From Mycobacterium nebraskense (GTDB lineage Bacteria; Actinomycetota; Actinomycetes; Mycobacteriales; Mycobacteriaceae), in NCBI RefSeq assembly GCF_002102255.1, contig NZ_LQPH01000037.1, positions 1-64,000 of the forward strand: DNA of 64,000 nucleotides, given 5' to 3'. Shown piece by piece: positions 40,025 to 47,535 of the stretch (position 1 is the first letter of the stretch; every line of letters starts with the position of its first letter). Under the pieces are notes generated by a model, which worked only from the letters and a program-made list of their open reading frames with translations, was not told the origin of the DNA and searched no databases. Position numbers and translations under genes: made by a program.

Positions 40025-41425
40025 TTAGACGGCGCCCTCTACGAGCTCGGTGGGCCCGGGCCCCTCCGATACGACCCGCCGATTGCGGGCGTCGGCCAGG
40101 TCGATTGCCGCCAAGTCGATGCCCTTTGTCTCAGCGGCGGCGAGAACGGCTATGGCGCTTACCGCGGCGGTGGCCGCAAGGTACCAGGAGATGGGCACCG
40201 CGGATTTGTAGGTCTCGAGCAAGCGAACCGCGATGATCGGTGCGAGCGAGCCGGCCACGATCGAGGTGACCTGGTAGCCCAGGGACACCCCCGAATACCG
40301 CATCCGGGTGGGGAACATTTCGGCCATGGCCGCCGGTTGGACCGCGTACATGAGGCCGTGGATGACCAGGCCGATGACGATCGCCGACAAGATGATCGCA
40401 TTGCGGCCGCTGTTCATCATCGGGAACGCGAAGAAGCCCCACGTGCAGGCGCTGATCGCACCGATGAAATAGATTGGGCGCCTGCCAAATCGGTCACTGA
40501 GATGCCCGGCCAGCGGAATGACCACGAAGTGCACGGCATGCGCGACCAGCAGCCACCACAGGATGGTCTTGGTGTCGGCGTGCACGTGGACTTTCAAATA
40601 GGTGATGGAGAAGGTGACGACAAGGTAGTACAGGGTGTTCTCGCCGAGCCGCATGCCCATGGCGGTGAAAACGCCACGTGGATAACGCTTTATCACCTCG
40701 ACAACACCTATCCGGGTGGTATTGATCTGCTCGGACTGTTGCTGCGCTTCGTAGAAGATCGGTGCGTCCGTCACCTTGGTGCGGATGTAGTAACCGATCA
40801 AAACGACGACTGCGGACAGCCAGAAGCCGACGCGCCAGCCCCAGCTCAGGAATGCCGCATCCGAGAGCGTCGAGGTGAGAACCAGCAGCACCACGGTGGC
40901 CAACATGTTCCCGCCGGGCACGCCGGCCTGCGGCCAGCTGGCCCAAAAGCCGCGACTGGACTTTGGGCTGTGCTCGGCAACCAGCAGGATCGCCCCGCCC
41001 CACTCGCCGCCGACGGCGAAGCCCTGCACGAACCGCAGCATGACCAGCAACGCGGGGGCCCAGTAACCGATCTGGGGGTAGGTGGGTAGACAGCCCATCG
41101 CGAAGGTGGAGATGCCGACCAGTAGCAGGCTGAGCTGCAGCAGCTTTTTGCGGCCGTATCGGTCGCCGAGTTGGCCGAAGACGACGCCGCCGACCGGGCG
41201 GGCGGCAAAGCCCACGGCGTAGGTCACGAAGGCGGCGAGGATTGCGTCGAGTTCGTTACCGCCGCGGGGAAAGAACACCTTGCTGAAGACCAGGGTTGCC
41301 GCGGTGCCGTAGAGGAAGAATTCGTACCATTCCACGACCGTGCCGGCCATGGACGCGGCGACCACGCGGCGGAGATAAGCCTGGCTTCGGGACAGGTTGC
41401 CGCGCAGGTCGTTACGCAGACTCAT
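40025..41425 (-). CDS. MHS-family MFS transporter (metabolite:proton symporter)
   Basis: 466 residues with 12 membrane segments. Typical MHS family pieces: VVEWYEFFLYGTAATLVF near the start, GQLGDRYGRKKLL in the first cytoplasmic loop, RFVQGFAVGGEWGGAILL, and GHLSDRFGRRPIYF in the central loop. Members carry osmolytes, dicarboxylates or shikimate. A strong AAGGAGGGG precedes the ATG at 41425. In M. tuberculosis this site has PPE14/PE7 and betP instead. Confidence 0.9.
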   Translation of the reverse strand: MSLRNDLRGNLSRSQAYLRRVVAASMAGTVVEWYEFFLYGTAATLVFSKVFFPRGGNELDAILAAFVTYAVGFAARPVGGVVFGQLGDRYGRKKLLQLSLLLVGISTFAMGCLPTYPQIGYWAPALLVMLRFVQGFAVGGEWGGAILLVAEHSPKSSRGFWASWPQAGVPGGNMLATVVLLVLTSTLSDAAFLSWGWRVGFWLSAVVVLIGYYIRTKVTDAPIFYEAQQQSEQINTTRIGVVEVIKRYPRGVFTAMGMRLGENTLYYLVVTFSITYLKVHVHADTKTILWWLLVAHAVHFVVIPLAGHLSDRFGRRPIYFIGAISACTWGFFAFPMMNSGRNAIILSAIVIGLVIHGLMYAVQPAAMAEMFPTRMRYSGVSLGYQVTSIVAGSLAPIIAVRLLETYKSAVPISWYLAATAAVSAIAVLAAAETKGIDLAAIDLADARNRRVVSEGPGPTELVEGAV

Positions 41426-41910
41426 CGGTCGCCCCTCCTTGGCGGGCCGCCCACCCCTCTCCGCCAGACCGCGGCGATGGTGGGTGTGTTGGCGGATGGC
41501 AGCGTACCTGGCTCGAGCGACCCGTGCACGGTGTCCCCGCCTGTGCTCCACGGGGGCTGGCCGCGGCCGATAGGCCCAGGCGCCCAGCCGTCACGGCGAA
41601 CGGGCACACGCGGCCGTGGCCGCCTCACAGCGACAACTTGGGGTTCGTGGGCATCGCGGCGTTCGAAACCCGGCGAGCAAAGGCACCCTAGGCGCGAACT
41701 ATCGGAAACGGGCCCAGTGCAAGGCGCCCATGCTGTTGCCTAGCCGGGGTAGAGCAAACCCGCGAGGCGCGGGATCGGGCTGGGTTTCGACACGATCACG
41801 GATACATACCTATCGTCGCATCACTAGTCACAACAGCCGCGCTGATCACTATCGTCACATGAGCCAACTGCGGACGTCCACGCGGTGTCCCGCTGCTCGA
41901 AAGGTGTTAC
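41426..41910. other. 485-bp intergenic region between the MHS transporter and the GH183-like gene
   Basis: No credible gene on either strand; the short frames lack ribosome sites and codon structure. It must hold divergent promoters. Near the secreted-protein gene, ATCGTCGCATCACTAGTCAC (41813-41832) and ATCGTCACATGA (41850-41861) form an imperfect direct repeat. No operator was recognised. Confidence 0.4.
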
Positions 41911-43383
41911 ATGTCGGCGATTCTTCGAAGTGTGTCGCTCTCGATGGCGTCGGCGGCCGCGGTCGGACTCGTCTACGTGGTCGGCCCCGCGCCGTCGGCC
42001 AATGCCACCCCGTGCGGGGCACCGGAAGCGAACGTGGAGCCGCCGGCCGCGCAGCCGGCGATGCCCGCACCCCAGCCGGTTGTCCAACCACCCACCGGTC
42101 GCAGGCCCACCCATACGAATGACCAGGCGCCGCTGCCCAGGCTGGGACCGCTGATCTCCTCTTTCCTCAAGCCGACGGTCCCTCGGGCTGCCCCGATGAG
42201 ACCGCAAGCGGAGGTACTTCCGCCCGGGCCGAATCCTCCTGTTCCCGGCCTCCCGCAGCCGCCGAACGCTGGTCAGTTGCAGCCCAACGCCGCCCCGGTC
42301 CCGCCGCCGCAGCCGGCGCCGGCGCCACCGCCCTCGATCGCGGGGGCGCCGACGTCGCTCGTCGACTGGGTGACCGGACCCGACGGCCCGAACAAGACCC
42401 TGCAGCGTTTCAGCATCTCGGGTACCGACCTCGGGATCGCCTGGGACAACGGCGATCCCATGAACCGTCAGGTCCTGATGGCCTTTGGCGACACCTTCGG
42501 CTATTGCAAAGTCAAGGGCCAACAGTGGCGCTACAACACGCTCTTCCGCAGCTCGGACCATGATCTGTCGCACGGAATCCACATAGCGGATGGCATCCCC
42601 AACGACCGGTATTCCGGTTCGCCGGTGTGGGCGACGAGCCTTTCCAAGCAGGTCGTCAACACCATTCACAAGGCAGCGCACGAGACGGGCATCATTCCGA
42701 CCGCCGGCATCTCGCTCGGCAGGACGCAGTACATGAGCTACATGTCCATCCGGCAGTGGGGCCGCGACGGCGAATGGTCGACGAACTACTCGGCGATCGC
42801 GCGGTCCAATGACAACGGCCAGAATTGGGGGATTTTTCCCACCTCGATCCGCACGGCCTCCGCGGACGTCATCCCGGGAGCCGGGTTCACCCCCGGCAAT
42901 GAGAACTTCCAGATGGGTGCGTTCATGAAGGGCAACGACGGTTACCTCTATCAGTTCGGCACCCCGTCGGGACGCGGTGGTGCGGCATTCCTGTCCCGAG
43001 TCCCACCGGGTCAGTTGCCCGACCTCACCAAGTACCAGTACTGGAACGGCGACAACGGCGGCCGCTGGGTTCCCAACAACCCGGGTGCGGCGACGCCGAT
43101 CTTCCCGGGCCCGGTCGGCGAAATGTCGGCCCAATACAACAGCTACCTCAAGCAATACCTGGTGCTCTACACCAACGGCGGCAGCAATGACGTGGTCGCG
43201 CGCACCGCGCCGGCCCCGCAGGGGCCGTGGAGCCCCGAGCAACCGCTCGTGTCGTCATTCCAGATGCCCGGCGGCATCTACGCGCCGATGATCCATCCCT
43301 GGTCGTCGGGCCGAGACCTGTACTTCAACCTGTCGCTGTGGTCGGCATACGACGTGATGCTGATGCACACCGTCTTGCCCTAA
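41911..43383 (+). CDS. Secreted DUF4185 protein, candidate endo-D-arabinanase (GH183)
   Basis: 490 residues. A signal peptide (about residues 1-32, ending SANATP) is followed by a 110-residue Pro-rich, disordered linker, then the DUF4185 domain from about residue 145: TDLGIAWDN, MAFGDTFGY, RYSGSPVWATSL, MSYMSIRQWG, YSAIARSNDNGQNW, PGGIYAPMIHPWSSG. DUF4185 members have been characterised as GH183 endo-D-arabinanases acting on mycobacterial arabinogalactan and lipoarabinomannan. Whether this one hydrolyses D-arabinan is inference. AAGGTG precedes the ATG. Confidence 0.85.
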   Translation: MSAILRSVSLSMASAAAVGLVYVVGPAPSANATPCGAPEANVEPPAAQPAMPAPQPVVQPPTGRRPTHTNDQAPLPRLGPLISSFLKPTVPRAAPMRPQAEVLPPGPNPPVPGLPQPPNAGQLQPNAAPVPPPQPAPAPPPSIAGAPTSLVDWVTGPDGPNKTLQRFSISGTDLGIAWDNGDPMNRQVLMAFGDTFGYCKVKGQQWRYNTLFRSSDHDLSHGIHIADGIPNDRYSGSPVWATSLSKQVVNTIHKAAHETGIIPTAGISLGRTQYMSYMSIRQWGRDGEWSTNYSAIARSNDNGQNWGIFPTSIRTASADVIPGAGFTPGNENFQMGAFMKGNDGYLYQFGTPSGRGGAAFLSRVPPGQLPDLTKYQYWNGDNGGRWVPNNPGAATPIFPGPVGEMSAQYNSYLKQYLVLYTNGGSNDVVARTAPAPQGPWSPEQPLVSSFQMPGGIYAPMIHPWSSGRDLYFNLSLWSAYDVMLMHTVLP

Positions 43384-43467
43384 TCGTGATCGTGTCGCAC
43401 CCCGAATAGTCGGTAAACCAGGCGCACCCTGGATAAAGCGGGGGCGTAGTGAGAGAGGAGATCGGCG

Positions 43468-43608
43468 ATGATCACCTTCGAGAACCCGGCAACGTCGACC
43501 GCCAGTAAGCCACGGCGGCCAGACATCGAGGTGCGCATCGAGGGCGTGCGCCGCAGGGACGGCGCCCTCAGGCTGGGCATCATGCTCGACGGGCGGATGG
43601 CGACATAG
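43468..43608 (+). CDS. Possible small protein of 46 residues
   Basis: A frame of MITFENPATSTASKPRRPD, then IEVRIEGVRRRDGALRLGIM and LDGRMAT. It is preceded by GAGAGAGGAG, an excellent ribosome site, at 7-8 bases. Not recognised. It is short, basic and rich in Arg. A hairpin CCAGG-CGCAC-CCTGG lies upstream. Confidence 0.4.
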   Translation: MITFENPATSTASKPRRPDIEVRIEGVRRRDGALRLGIMLDGRMAT

Positions 43609-43654
43609 CCGAACGCGTCGGCGCCGGCTGCAATGGCCCGGGCAATATATAGGC

Positions 43655-43888
43655 GTGAGTTGGGCGAAGCGGGAAGCAAAGGCGCTCGCGGATACGACTC
43701 TGACAGGCGACGCGTTACTCGCCGAGCTGGAAGACTATGTCCGCGCGCATAATCCGCAACTGACGGACGTGCGGCTGGAGCGGGCAACCGCGACCGAGGA
43801 GTACGACACCGGCGCTCAACCGCCTCGACGCTGGTACGTAGTCGCCTACTTGGCTGACGACGGCGAAGGCTACGGGGTTAGACCGTGA
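43655..43888 (+). CDS. Hypothetical acidic protein of 77 residues
   Basis: GTG start: MSWAKREAKALADTTLTGDALLAELEDYVRAHNPQ, then LTDVRLERA and a beta-like end RRWYVVAYLADDGEGYGV. It may be a small alpha-beta domain. No family recognised. An A/T-rich ATATATA lies 4 bases before the start, so the message could be leaderless. It directly precedes the island's left border. Confidence 0.5.
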   Translation: MSWAKREAKALADTTLTGDALLAELEDYVRAHNPQLTDVRLERATATEEYDTGAQPPRRWYVVAYLADDGEGYGVRP

Positions 43889-43905
43889 GCCACGGCACCC
43901 GAATT

Positions 43906-43926
43906 AGTGCCCCCGGCAGGATTCGA
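43906..43926. repeat. attL-like duplicate of the tRNA-Arg 3' end
   Basis: AGTGCCCCCGGCAGGATTCGA is identical to the 3' portion (T-arm and acceptor) of the tRNA-Arg gene at 46623-46643, including two bases past the discriminator. The match continues as CCTG after one deleted A. Confidence 0.85.
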
Positions 43927-43938
43927 CCTGACGGATAG

Positions 43939-44130
43939 TTCCGGCGTGGCTGGTTTCTCTACGTGCGGTCTTTGCGCTTTACCTGTGGTTTCGGCGCTAC
44001 CACAGCGGAACTCACGCACCGACTCGGGCACACCACACCGCAGATGGCATTGCGGTATCAGCACGTCGCCGAAGGCCGTGACGCCGAAATAGCCGAACGG
44101 CTGTCAAAACTCGTCAAGAGGGGCCGATGA
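43939..44130 (+). pseudogene. Tyrosine-recombinase (phage integrase) C-terminal remnant
   Basis: The frame ending at the TGA at 44128 encodes FGATTAELTHRLGHTTPQMA then LRYQHVAEGRDAEIAERLSK. It carries the family's H-x-L-G-H box and the catalytic tyrosine in LRYQH. The remainder of the integrase is missing, and the upstream frame meets a stop at 43936. It lies against the att duplicate, as expected of an integrated element. Confidence 0.8.
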
Positions 44131-44389
44131 ACTCAGACGCGATCATCAACCAGTACAAGGCGTTCTCCGATACGGACCTACGTAAAGTCCTACTCGTCGA
44201 ATACCGTTGCGCCCGAGGGTGTTTACTCCACACGTCTACGCATCCCCGGCCGGTCCACTGTATTACCGCCCCCCGGTGCGCATCTCAAAGAAGATGCAAT
44301 TACGGACCGGCAGCGCGCTAGTGGGTATCGTGCCGGAGGCGGCCAGGCGATCTGGTGAGGGAGTTGTGGGTCTTGTCCCGAGCCCATGA
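44127..44389 (+). pseudogene. Frameshifted phage-type small gene
   Basis: ATG at 44127 overlaps the integrase stop (ATGA) and encodes MNSDAIINQYKAFSDTDLRK, then VLLVEYRCARGCLLHT. The natural continuation appears in another frame, HVYASPAGPLYYRPPVRISK (from about 44229). The one-base break shows decay. I do not recognise a named family; the Cys pair could be a zinc knuckle. It probably came from the same integrated element. Confidence 0.5.
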
Positions 44390-44401
44390 GTTCGCCGGGC
44401 G

Positions 44402-44610
44402 ATGAGCGCCGAGCGTGACGCGCTGGCCGCCGACATCGCGGTGTGCCGCCGCTGCCCCGACCTCAACCACCCTGGGCCGCACCGGCTCGCCCGGCTACGG
44501 GTCCGAGACCTCGCCGGTAATGATCGTCGGACAGTCCCTCTGCAAGTTGTGCATGAAGTACGGCGAGCCGTTCCGCGGCGGGTCCGGATGGTTCCCGACA
44601 AAACGTTCTT
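44402..44610 (+). pseudogene. Uracil-DNA-glycosylase-like remnant, frameshifted
   Basis: One frame reads LAADIAVCRRCPDLNHPG and then breaks; the neighbouring frame continues GSPGYGSETSPVMIVGQSLC then KLCMKYGEPFRGGSGWF. The pattern CRRCP...GYGS..PV.IVGQSLC..CM...EPF.GGSG is that of the iron-sulfur uracil-DNA-glycosylase family common in mycobacteriophages. The C-terminal half is lost. Assignment is by memory of the motif. Confidence 0.6.
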
Positions 44611-44619
44611 GGCCGTCCT

Positions 44620-44970
44620 CTACCAATGGCCACGTCCATGTCCGGGCCAATGTCCGGGTACTGGTCCACCATGGCCGGGCGGCGGAAAGGGAAACCGTCC
44701 AGGTGGGAATGGGCCTGGGACCCATGGGTCCCATGGATCCCACCAATCGTCAGTAGGCATACCCGCAGCCCAATCGTCGGAAGCCATACCCGCAGCCCAA
44801 TCGTCAGTAGGCATACCCGCAGCCCAATCGTCGGTAGCCATACCCGGAGCCCAATCGTCGGTAGCCGCCCCCGCACACCAATCGTCGGTAGCCATACCCG
44901 CACCTAATGCACCGGTAAGCCCTATTACGCCGGTAACCGCAACCGCCGCCGCGGCAATCGTTAGCTTCAC
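44620..44970 (-). CDS. Secreted protein with six nine-residue DDW repeats and a Pro/Gly/Trp/His-rich tail
   Basis: 116 residues. Signal peptide about residues 1-24 (KLTIAAAAVAVTGVIGLTGA). Then six tandem nine-residue units of the type M-x-T-D-D-W-A-A-G (residues about 23-78; the first carries a Cys), then a tail with WDPWDPWVPGPFPPGRFPFP, HGGPVPGHWPGHGRGHW. The GTG at 44970 has GGAGGGG upstream; longer starts were rejected. The frame is intact although its neighbours are decayed, which argues that it is used. A DosR-like box lies 65-78 bases upstream of the start. No family recognised. Confidence 0.68.
   Translation of the reverse strand: MKLTIAAAAVAVTGVIGLTGALGAGMATDDWCAGAATDDWAPGMATDDWAAGMPTDDWAAGMASDDWAAGMPTDDWWDPWDPWVPGPFPPGRFPFPPPGHGGPVPGHWPGHGRGHW
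44743..44904. repeat. Six contiguous 27-bp tandem repeats inside the DDW gene
   Basis: Six exact-length units (start positions 44743, 44770, 44797, 44824, 44851, 44878), each starting CCAATCGTC and reading AGTAGGCATACCCGCAGC or close variants. Units one and three are identical. They encode the nine-residue repeats. There are no spacers, so this is not a CRISPR array. Copy number may vary between strains. Confidence 0.95.
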
Positions 44971-45034
44971 TTTCGCCCCTCCGAGGGGTCTCGACCGTTG
45001 CCTCCAATGTGTGCCTTTGGTCCGGCGACGAACA

Positions 45035-45048
45035 GGGACTTTCGACCT
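45035..45048 (-). promoter_or_regulatory. DosR-like box upstream of the DDW gene
   Basis: GGGACTTTCGACCT on the plus strand (AGGTCGAAAGTCCC on the minus) matches the DosR/DevR core GGGACTWWAGTCCC at about 11 of 14 positions. It lies 65 bases or more from the DDW start, in the usual range for activated promoters. A weaker second match overlaps 45012-45027. By eye only. Confidence 0.45.
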
Positions 45049-45330
45049 GCGAGCGCAGTGCCGTAATACCCGAGATTCCCGGCCAGCCACGGCTCGGCTA
45101 GCTGAGGGACTCGACTGGGCTCCGCTGGGATTAGAGGGGTGCTGCCGGAGGCCGCAATGGCAGTGCGCCGGTTTCCGATGCGTGGCGCCCCGGCGTCGGC
45201 GGTGGTGAGCCTCAGTTGCACGAATCTCGCACGGACTTGTATCTACGCTGGTCAGATAGTGCCCCTGTGCAGAGCCGGTTGATGGTTGACAGATTTATGT
45301 CGGTTGATCCTTGACACTCTGTGTTGTGGT

Positions 45331-46511
45331 TTAGGTGCCTGCGCTGGTGCGCATGGCCCGTTTGATTCGTACCTCGCCGTTGGTGCGGCGGGGGGCGGTT
45401 TTGACGAGGTTGTCGCCAATCCAAAACCGCAGGAGGTCGCCGTCGACGTGGACATCACAGCGTTGTCCGGCGTAGTAGCGGCCGATGCTGACTTGCTGCC
45501 AGGACACGCACACCACGCCGTTGGTGGTGACTCGACGGCTGATCCAGTCATCGCCGCTGCGGTCGGGACTGGCGTGGGCCACCGCGGAGGCGCCGGCCGC
45601 GACGGTGGTGCCCGCGGCGAACCGCTGGGCTGGTGTGGCCATCTTCAGTGATTGGTGCGGCCGGTTGGTGTTGTAGTCGTCGACCCACTCATCGAGGGCC
45701 TGCTGAGCCGTTTTCAGATTGGTGAAAGGCGTTCGGCTACTGAGGAACTCGGCGCGCAGGCTGCGGTGGAACCGCTCGATCTTGCCGGTGGTGGTGGGGC
45801 TTCTGGGTTGGGTCAACAGGTGCTCGATGCCGTGTTCACGGCAGATCGCCTCGAAAAGCACCTCGGTGGGCGGATGGTTGAACCGACCCGTGAACACCTT
45901 GCCGTTATCGGTCAGAATCTGCTCGGGCACCCCATAGGCCGCTAGGGCGCCGCGCAGACCGCCCGGGTGCGCTCGCGGGCCATCAACCGCGCACAGACAC
46001 ACATCCTGGAGTGGTCATCGATTCCCGTCAACGCCTTGGCGCTGGTGCCATCCGCCAAAGGAAAACCGCCCACCACATCCATCTGCCACAACTCCATCGG
46101 CGCTCCACGCTCCCAGCGTTTCCACTTCCGAGAGCGCCGATCCCGCACCGTCGGGTCGACCATCCCCGCCCGCAGCAGCGCCCGATACACCGCCGAGGCC
46201 GACGGCACCGGCGACACCTGCCGCTTGATCAATTCGAACACCAGCCGCCGCGGCCCCCAATACGGCCGCGACCGCCGCAGCTCCAACACCGCCGCTTCCA
46301 CCGCTGCGGGCATCTGATGCGGACAACTCACCGGCCGATGCGACCGGTCCACCAACCCCTCGAGGCCCTCGGACTCATACCGGGCTAACCACGAGTGCAG
46401 CGTCTGACGCGACACTCCCACCTTCTGGGCGACCTGCGAAATCGACAACCCGTCACTGATCACCGCCAACACGGCCTGATACCGCTGCTCGGCCACGCTC
46501 AACTCCCTCAT
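45331..46511 (-). pseudogene. IS481-family transposase with a frameshift
   Basis: The N-terminal helix-turn-helix (VAQKVGVSRQTLHSWLARYE) is followed by a DDE core: MDVVGGFPLADGTSAKALTG then IDDHSRM in the first frame, and TDNGKVFTGRF and SPTTTGKIERFHRSLRAEF in the second. The first frame stops after RTRAVCAAP at about 45942; the second picks up at AALAAYGVPEQ. One base is missing near 45947-45955. Joined, it would be about 390 residues. Confidence 0.85.
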
Positions 46512-46519
46512 CGAAGGAG

Positions 46520-46608
46520 TGTCAAGGATCAGCCGAAACCACTGTCAAGCATCAGCCGAAACACTGTCAGGCATCACCCGGAACTGAAATGTCAAACATC
46601 AGCCGAGG
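46520..46608. repeat. Four iterated copies of the IS end motif
   Basis: TGTCAAGGATCAGCCGAAAC (46520), TGTCAAGCATCAGCCGAAAC (46543), TGTCAGGCATCACCCGGAAC (46565) and TGTCAAACATCAGCCGAGG (46590), spaced 22-25 bases apart. The left end of the element has two. The outer two on the right may be the end of an earlier IS insertion, or additional transposase sites. Confidence 0.8.
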
Positions 46609-46624
46609 TCATACATCATAAGAG

Positions 46625-46697
46625 TGCCCCCGGCAGGATTCGAACCTGCGACACCGGCTTTAGGAGAGCCGTGCTCTATCCCCTGAGCTACGAGGGC
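46625..46697 (-). tRNA. tRNA-Arg(CCT)
   Basis: The 73-nt minus-strand cloverleaf has GCCCTCG/CGGGGGC acceptor arms, D-arm with GCTCAGGGGATAGAGC, anticodon arm CGGCT-CTCCTAA-AGCCG with anticodon CCT, and the T-loop GGTTCGAATCC. The discriminator is A; CCA is not encoded. Its 3' end is the island's attachment site. Confidence 0.97.
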
Positions 46698-47077
46698 GAG
46701 GGACGTCTTTGAATGCCTGACTAAAACCTAGCTGGGCGGGGTTTCAGTGGCGTTCGCGGCGTCCTTGGTGCCATTCGGACGATTGGCCTGGTCGTGGTGA
46801 TGTGGCGGGTGTGAGTGTAGCTGGTATGGCGATAACCACGTGACGCCTGGGCTCCGCGGCCAGCGACGGCGAGCCTCGTCGTGGTGGCTGGCGTTAAGCA
46901 GCTCGCTCTGCGGGGTGTCGTCGTCGGTATGGGTAGGCCGCTATTGCGTTGCGGCCCAAGACTGAATCCGAGCATGACGGTCAGCTGCCTAACAGCAGCG
47001 TTGGCGATCGTGCAGCCCCCGTAGGAGGTGTTGTCGGCGCGCTGCCGTTGTCGGCACGTGCCGCGTTAGGGTTGGCC
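46698..47077. other. Intergenic region between tRNA-Arg and the PNPOx-fold gene
   Basis: About 380 bases without a credible gene; the minus-strand frame 46721-46975 is low-complexity Thr/Pro/Arg and has no ribosome site. It probably carries the tRNA promoter and the promoter of the next gene. No motif was recognised. Confidence 0.4.
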
Positions 47078-47512
47078 ATGGCCGTAAGCGAGGAACCGGT
47101 GACCGTCCTCGGTGAGGATGAGAGCTGGGAGCTGCTGTCCGGCGCGGCGTTGGGCCGATTGGTGACATGCGCGGGCTCGCGCCCCGAAATCTTTCCCGTT
47201 AACTTCGTCGCCCAGCGCCCCACCGTGCTGTTTCGGACCGCCGAAGGCACCAAGCTGTTGAGCGTGCTCATCGACAAACACGTGGCGTTCGAAGCCGACA
47301 GCCACTCACTGGAAGAAGGCTGGAGCGTCATAATCCAGGGCACCGCCGAAGTGTTGTCGAGCAGCGCGGAGATCACTGAGGCGGATCGTGCCGGGCTGCG
47401 GCCCTGGGTTGCAACGCTCAAACTTCGTTATGTTCGTATACACGCCGCAAGCATTAGTGGCCGACGATTCCGTTTCGGCCCCGAACCCGATCGCGACGAC
47501 ACCTTCGCCTGA
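47078..47512 (+). CDS. PNPOx-fold flavin/F420-binding protein
   Basis: 144 residues of the pyridoxamine-phosphate-oxidase-like split barrel: EDESWELLSGAALGRLVTCAGSRPEIFPVN, PTVLFRTAEGTKLLSVLIDKHVAFEAD, GWSVIIQGTAEVL. Similar in outline to the DosR-regulated Rv0080 and other small flavin or F420 binders. The substrate is unknown. The ATG at 47078 has no ribosome site and may be leaderless; an in-frame extension upstream was rejected. Confidence 0.8.
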   Translation: MAVSEEPVTVLGEDESWELLSGAALGRLVTCAGSRPEIFPVNFVAQRPTVLFRTAEGTKLLSVLIDKHVAFEADSHSLEEGWSVIIQGTAEVLSSSAEITEADRAGLRPWVATLKLRYVRIHAASISGRRFRFGPEPDRDDTFA

Positions 47513-47535
47513 CCATCTCGAGTCCCACACGGCAA

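Larger units (their letters stand above)
45275..46608 (-). mobile_element. IS481-family insertion sequence, non-functional
   Basis: Contains one transposase frame broken by a frameshift. Both ends carry the same motif, TGTCAAGGATCAGCCGAA-like on the right and its reverse complement (CGGTTGATCCTTGACA) on the left. The left end has two copies (45277-45291, 45301-45316), the right end four. Boundaries are approximate; no target duplication was identified. Confidence 0.72.
43906..46643. mobile_element. Decayed integrated island at tRNA-Arg(CCT)
   Basis: A duplicate of the tRNA-Arg 3' end (43906-43926, 21 identical bases, then CCTG with a one-base gap) lies 2.7 kb from the intact tRNA (46623-46643). 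Between them are an integrase C-terminus next to the duplicate, phage-like gene fragments with frameshifts, a secreted repeat protein and an IS481-family element. This is the layout of a tyrosine-integrase element integrated in a tRNA 3' end and since eroded. Confidence 0.75.

Noticed and set aside
44743..44904. 27-bp direct repeats as a CRISPR array
   Set aside because: Units are contiguous with no spacers and encode a nine-residue protein repeat in a signal-peptide gene.
45942..46002. Programmed frameshift producing the IS481-family transposase
   Set aside because: IS481-family transposases are normally a single frame, and no slippery A-run is present at the junction.
46721..46975. 84-codon minus-strand frame between tRNA-Arg and the PNPOx gene
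   Set aside because: Low-complexity Thr/Pro/Arg sequence without a ribosome site or known domain.
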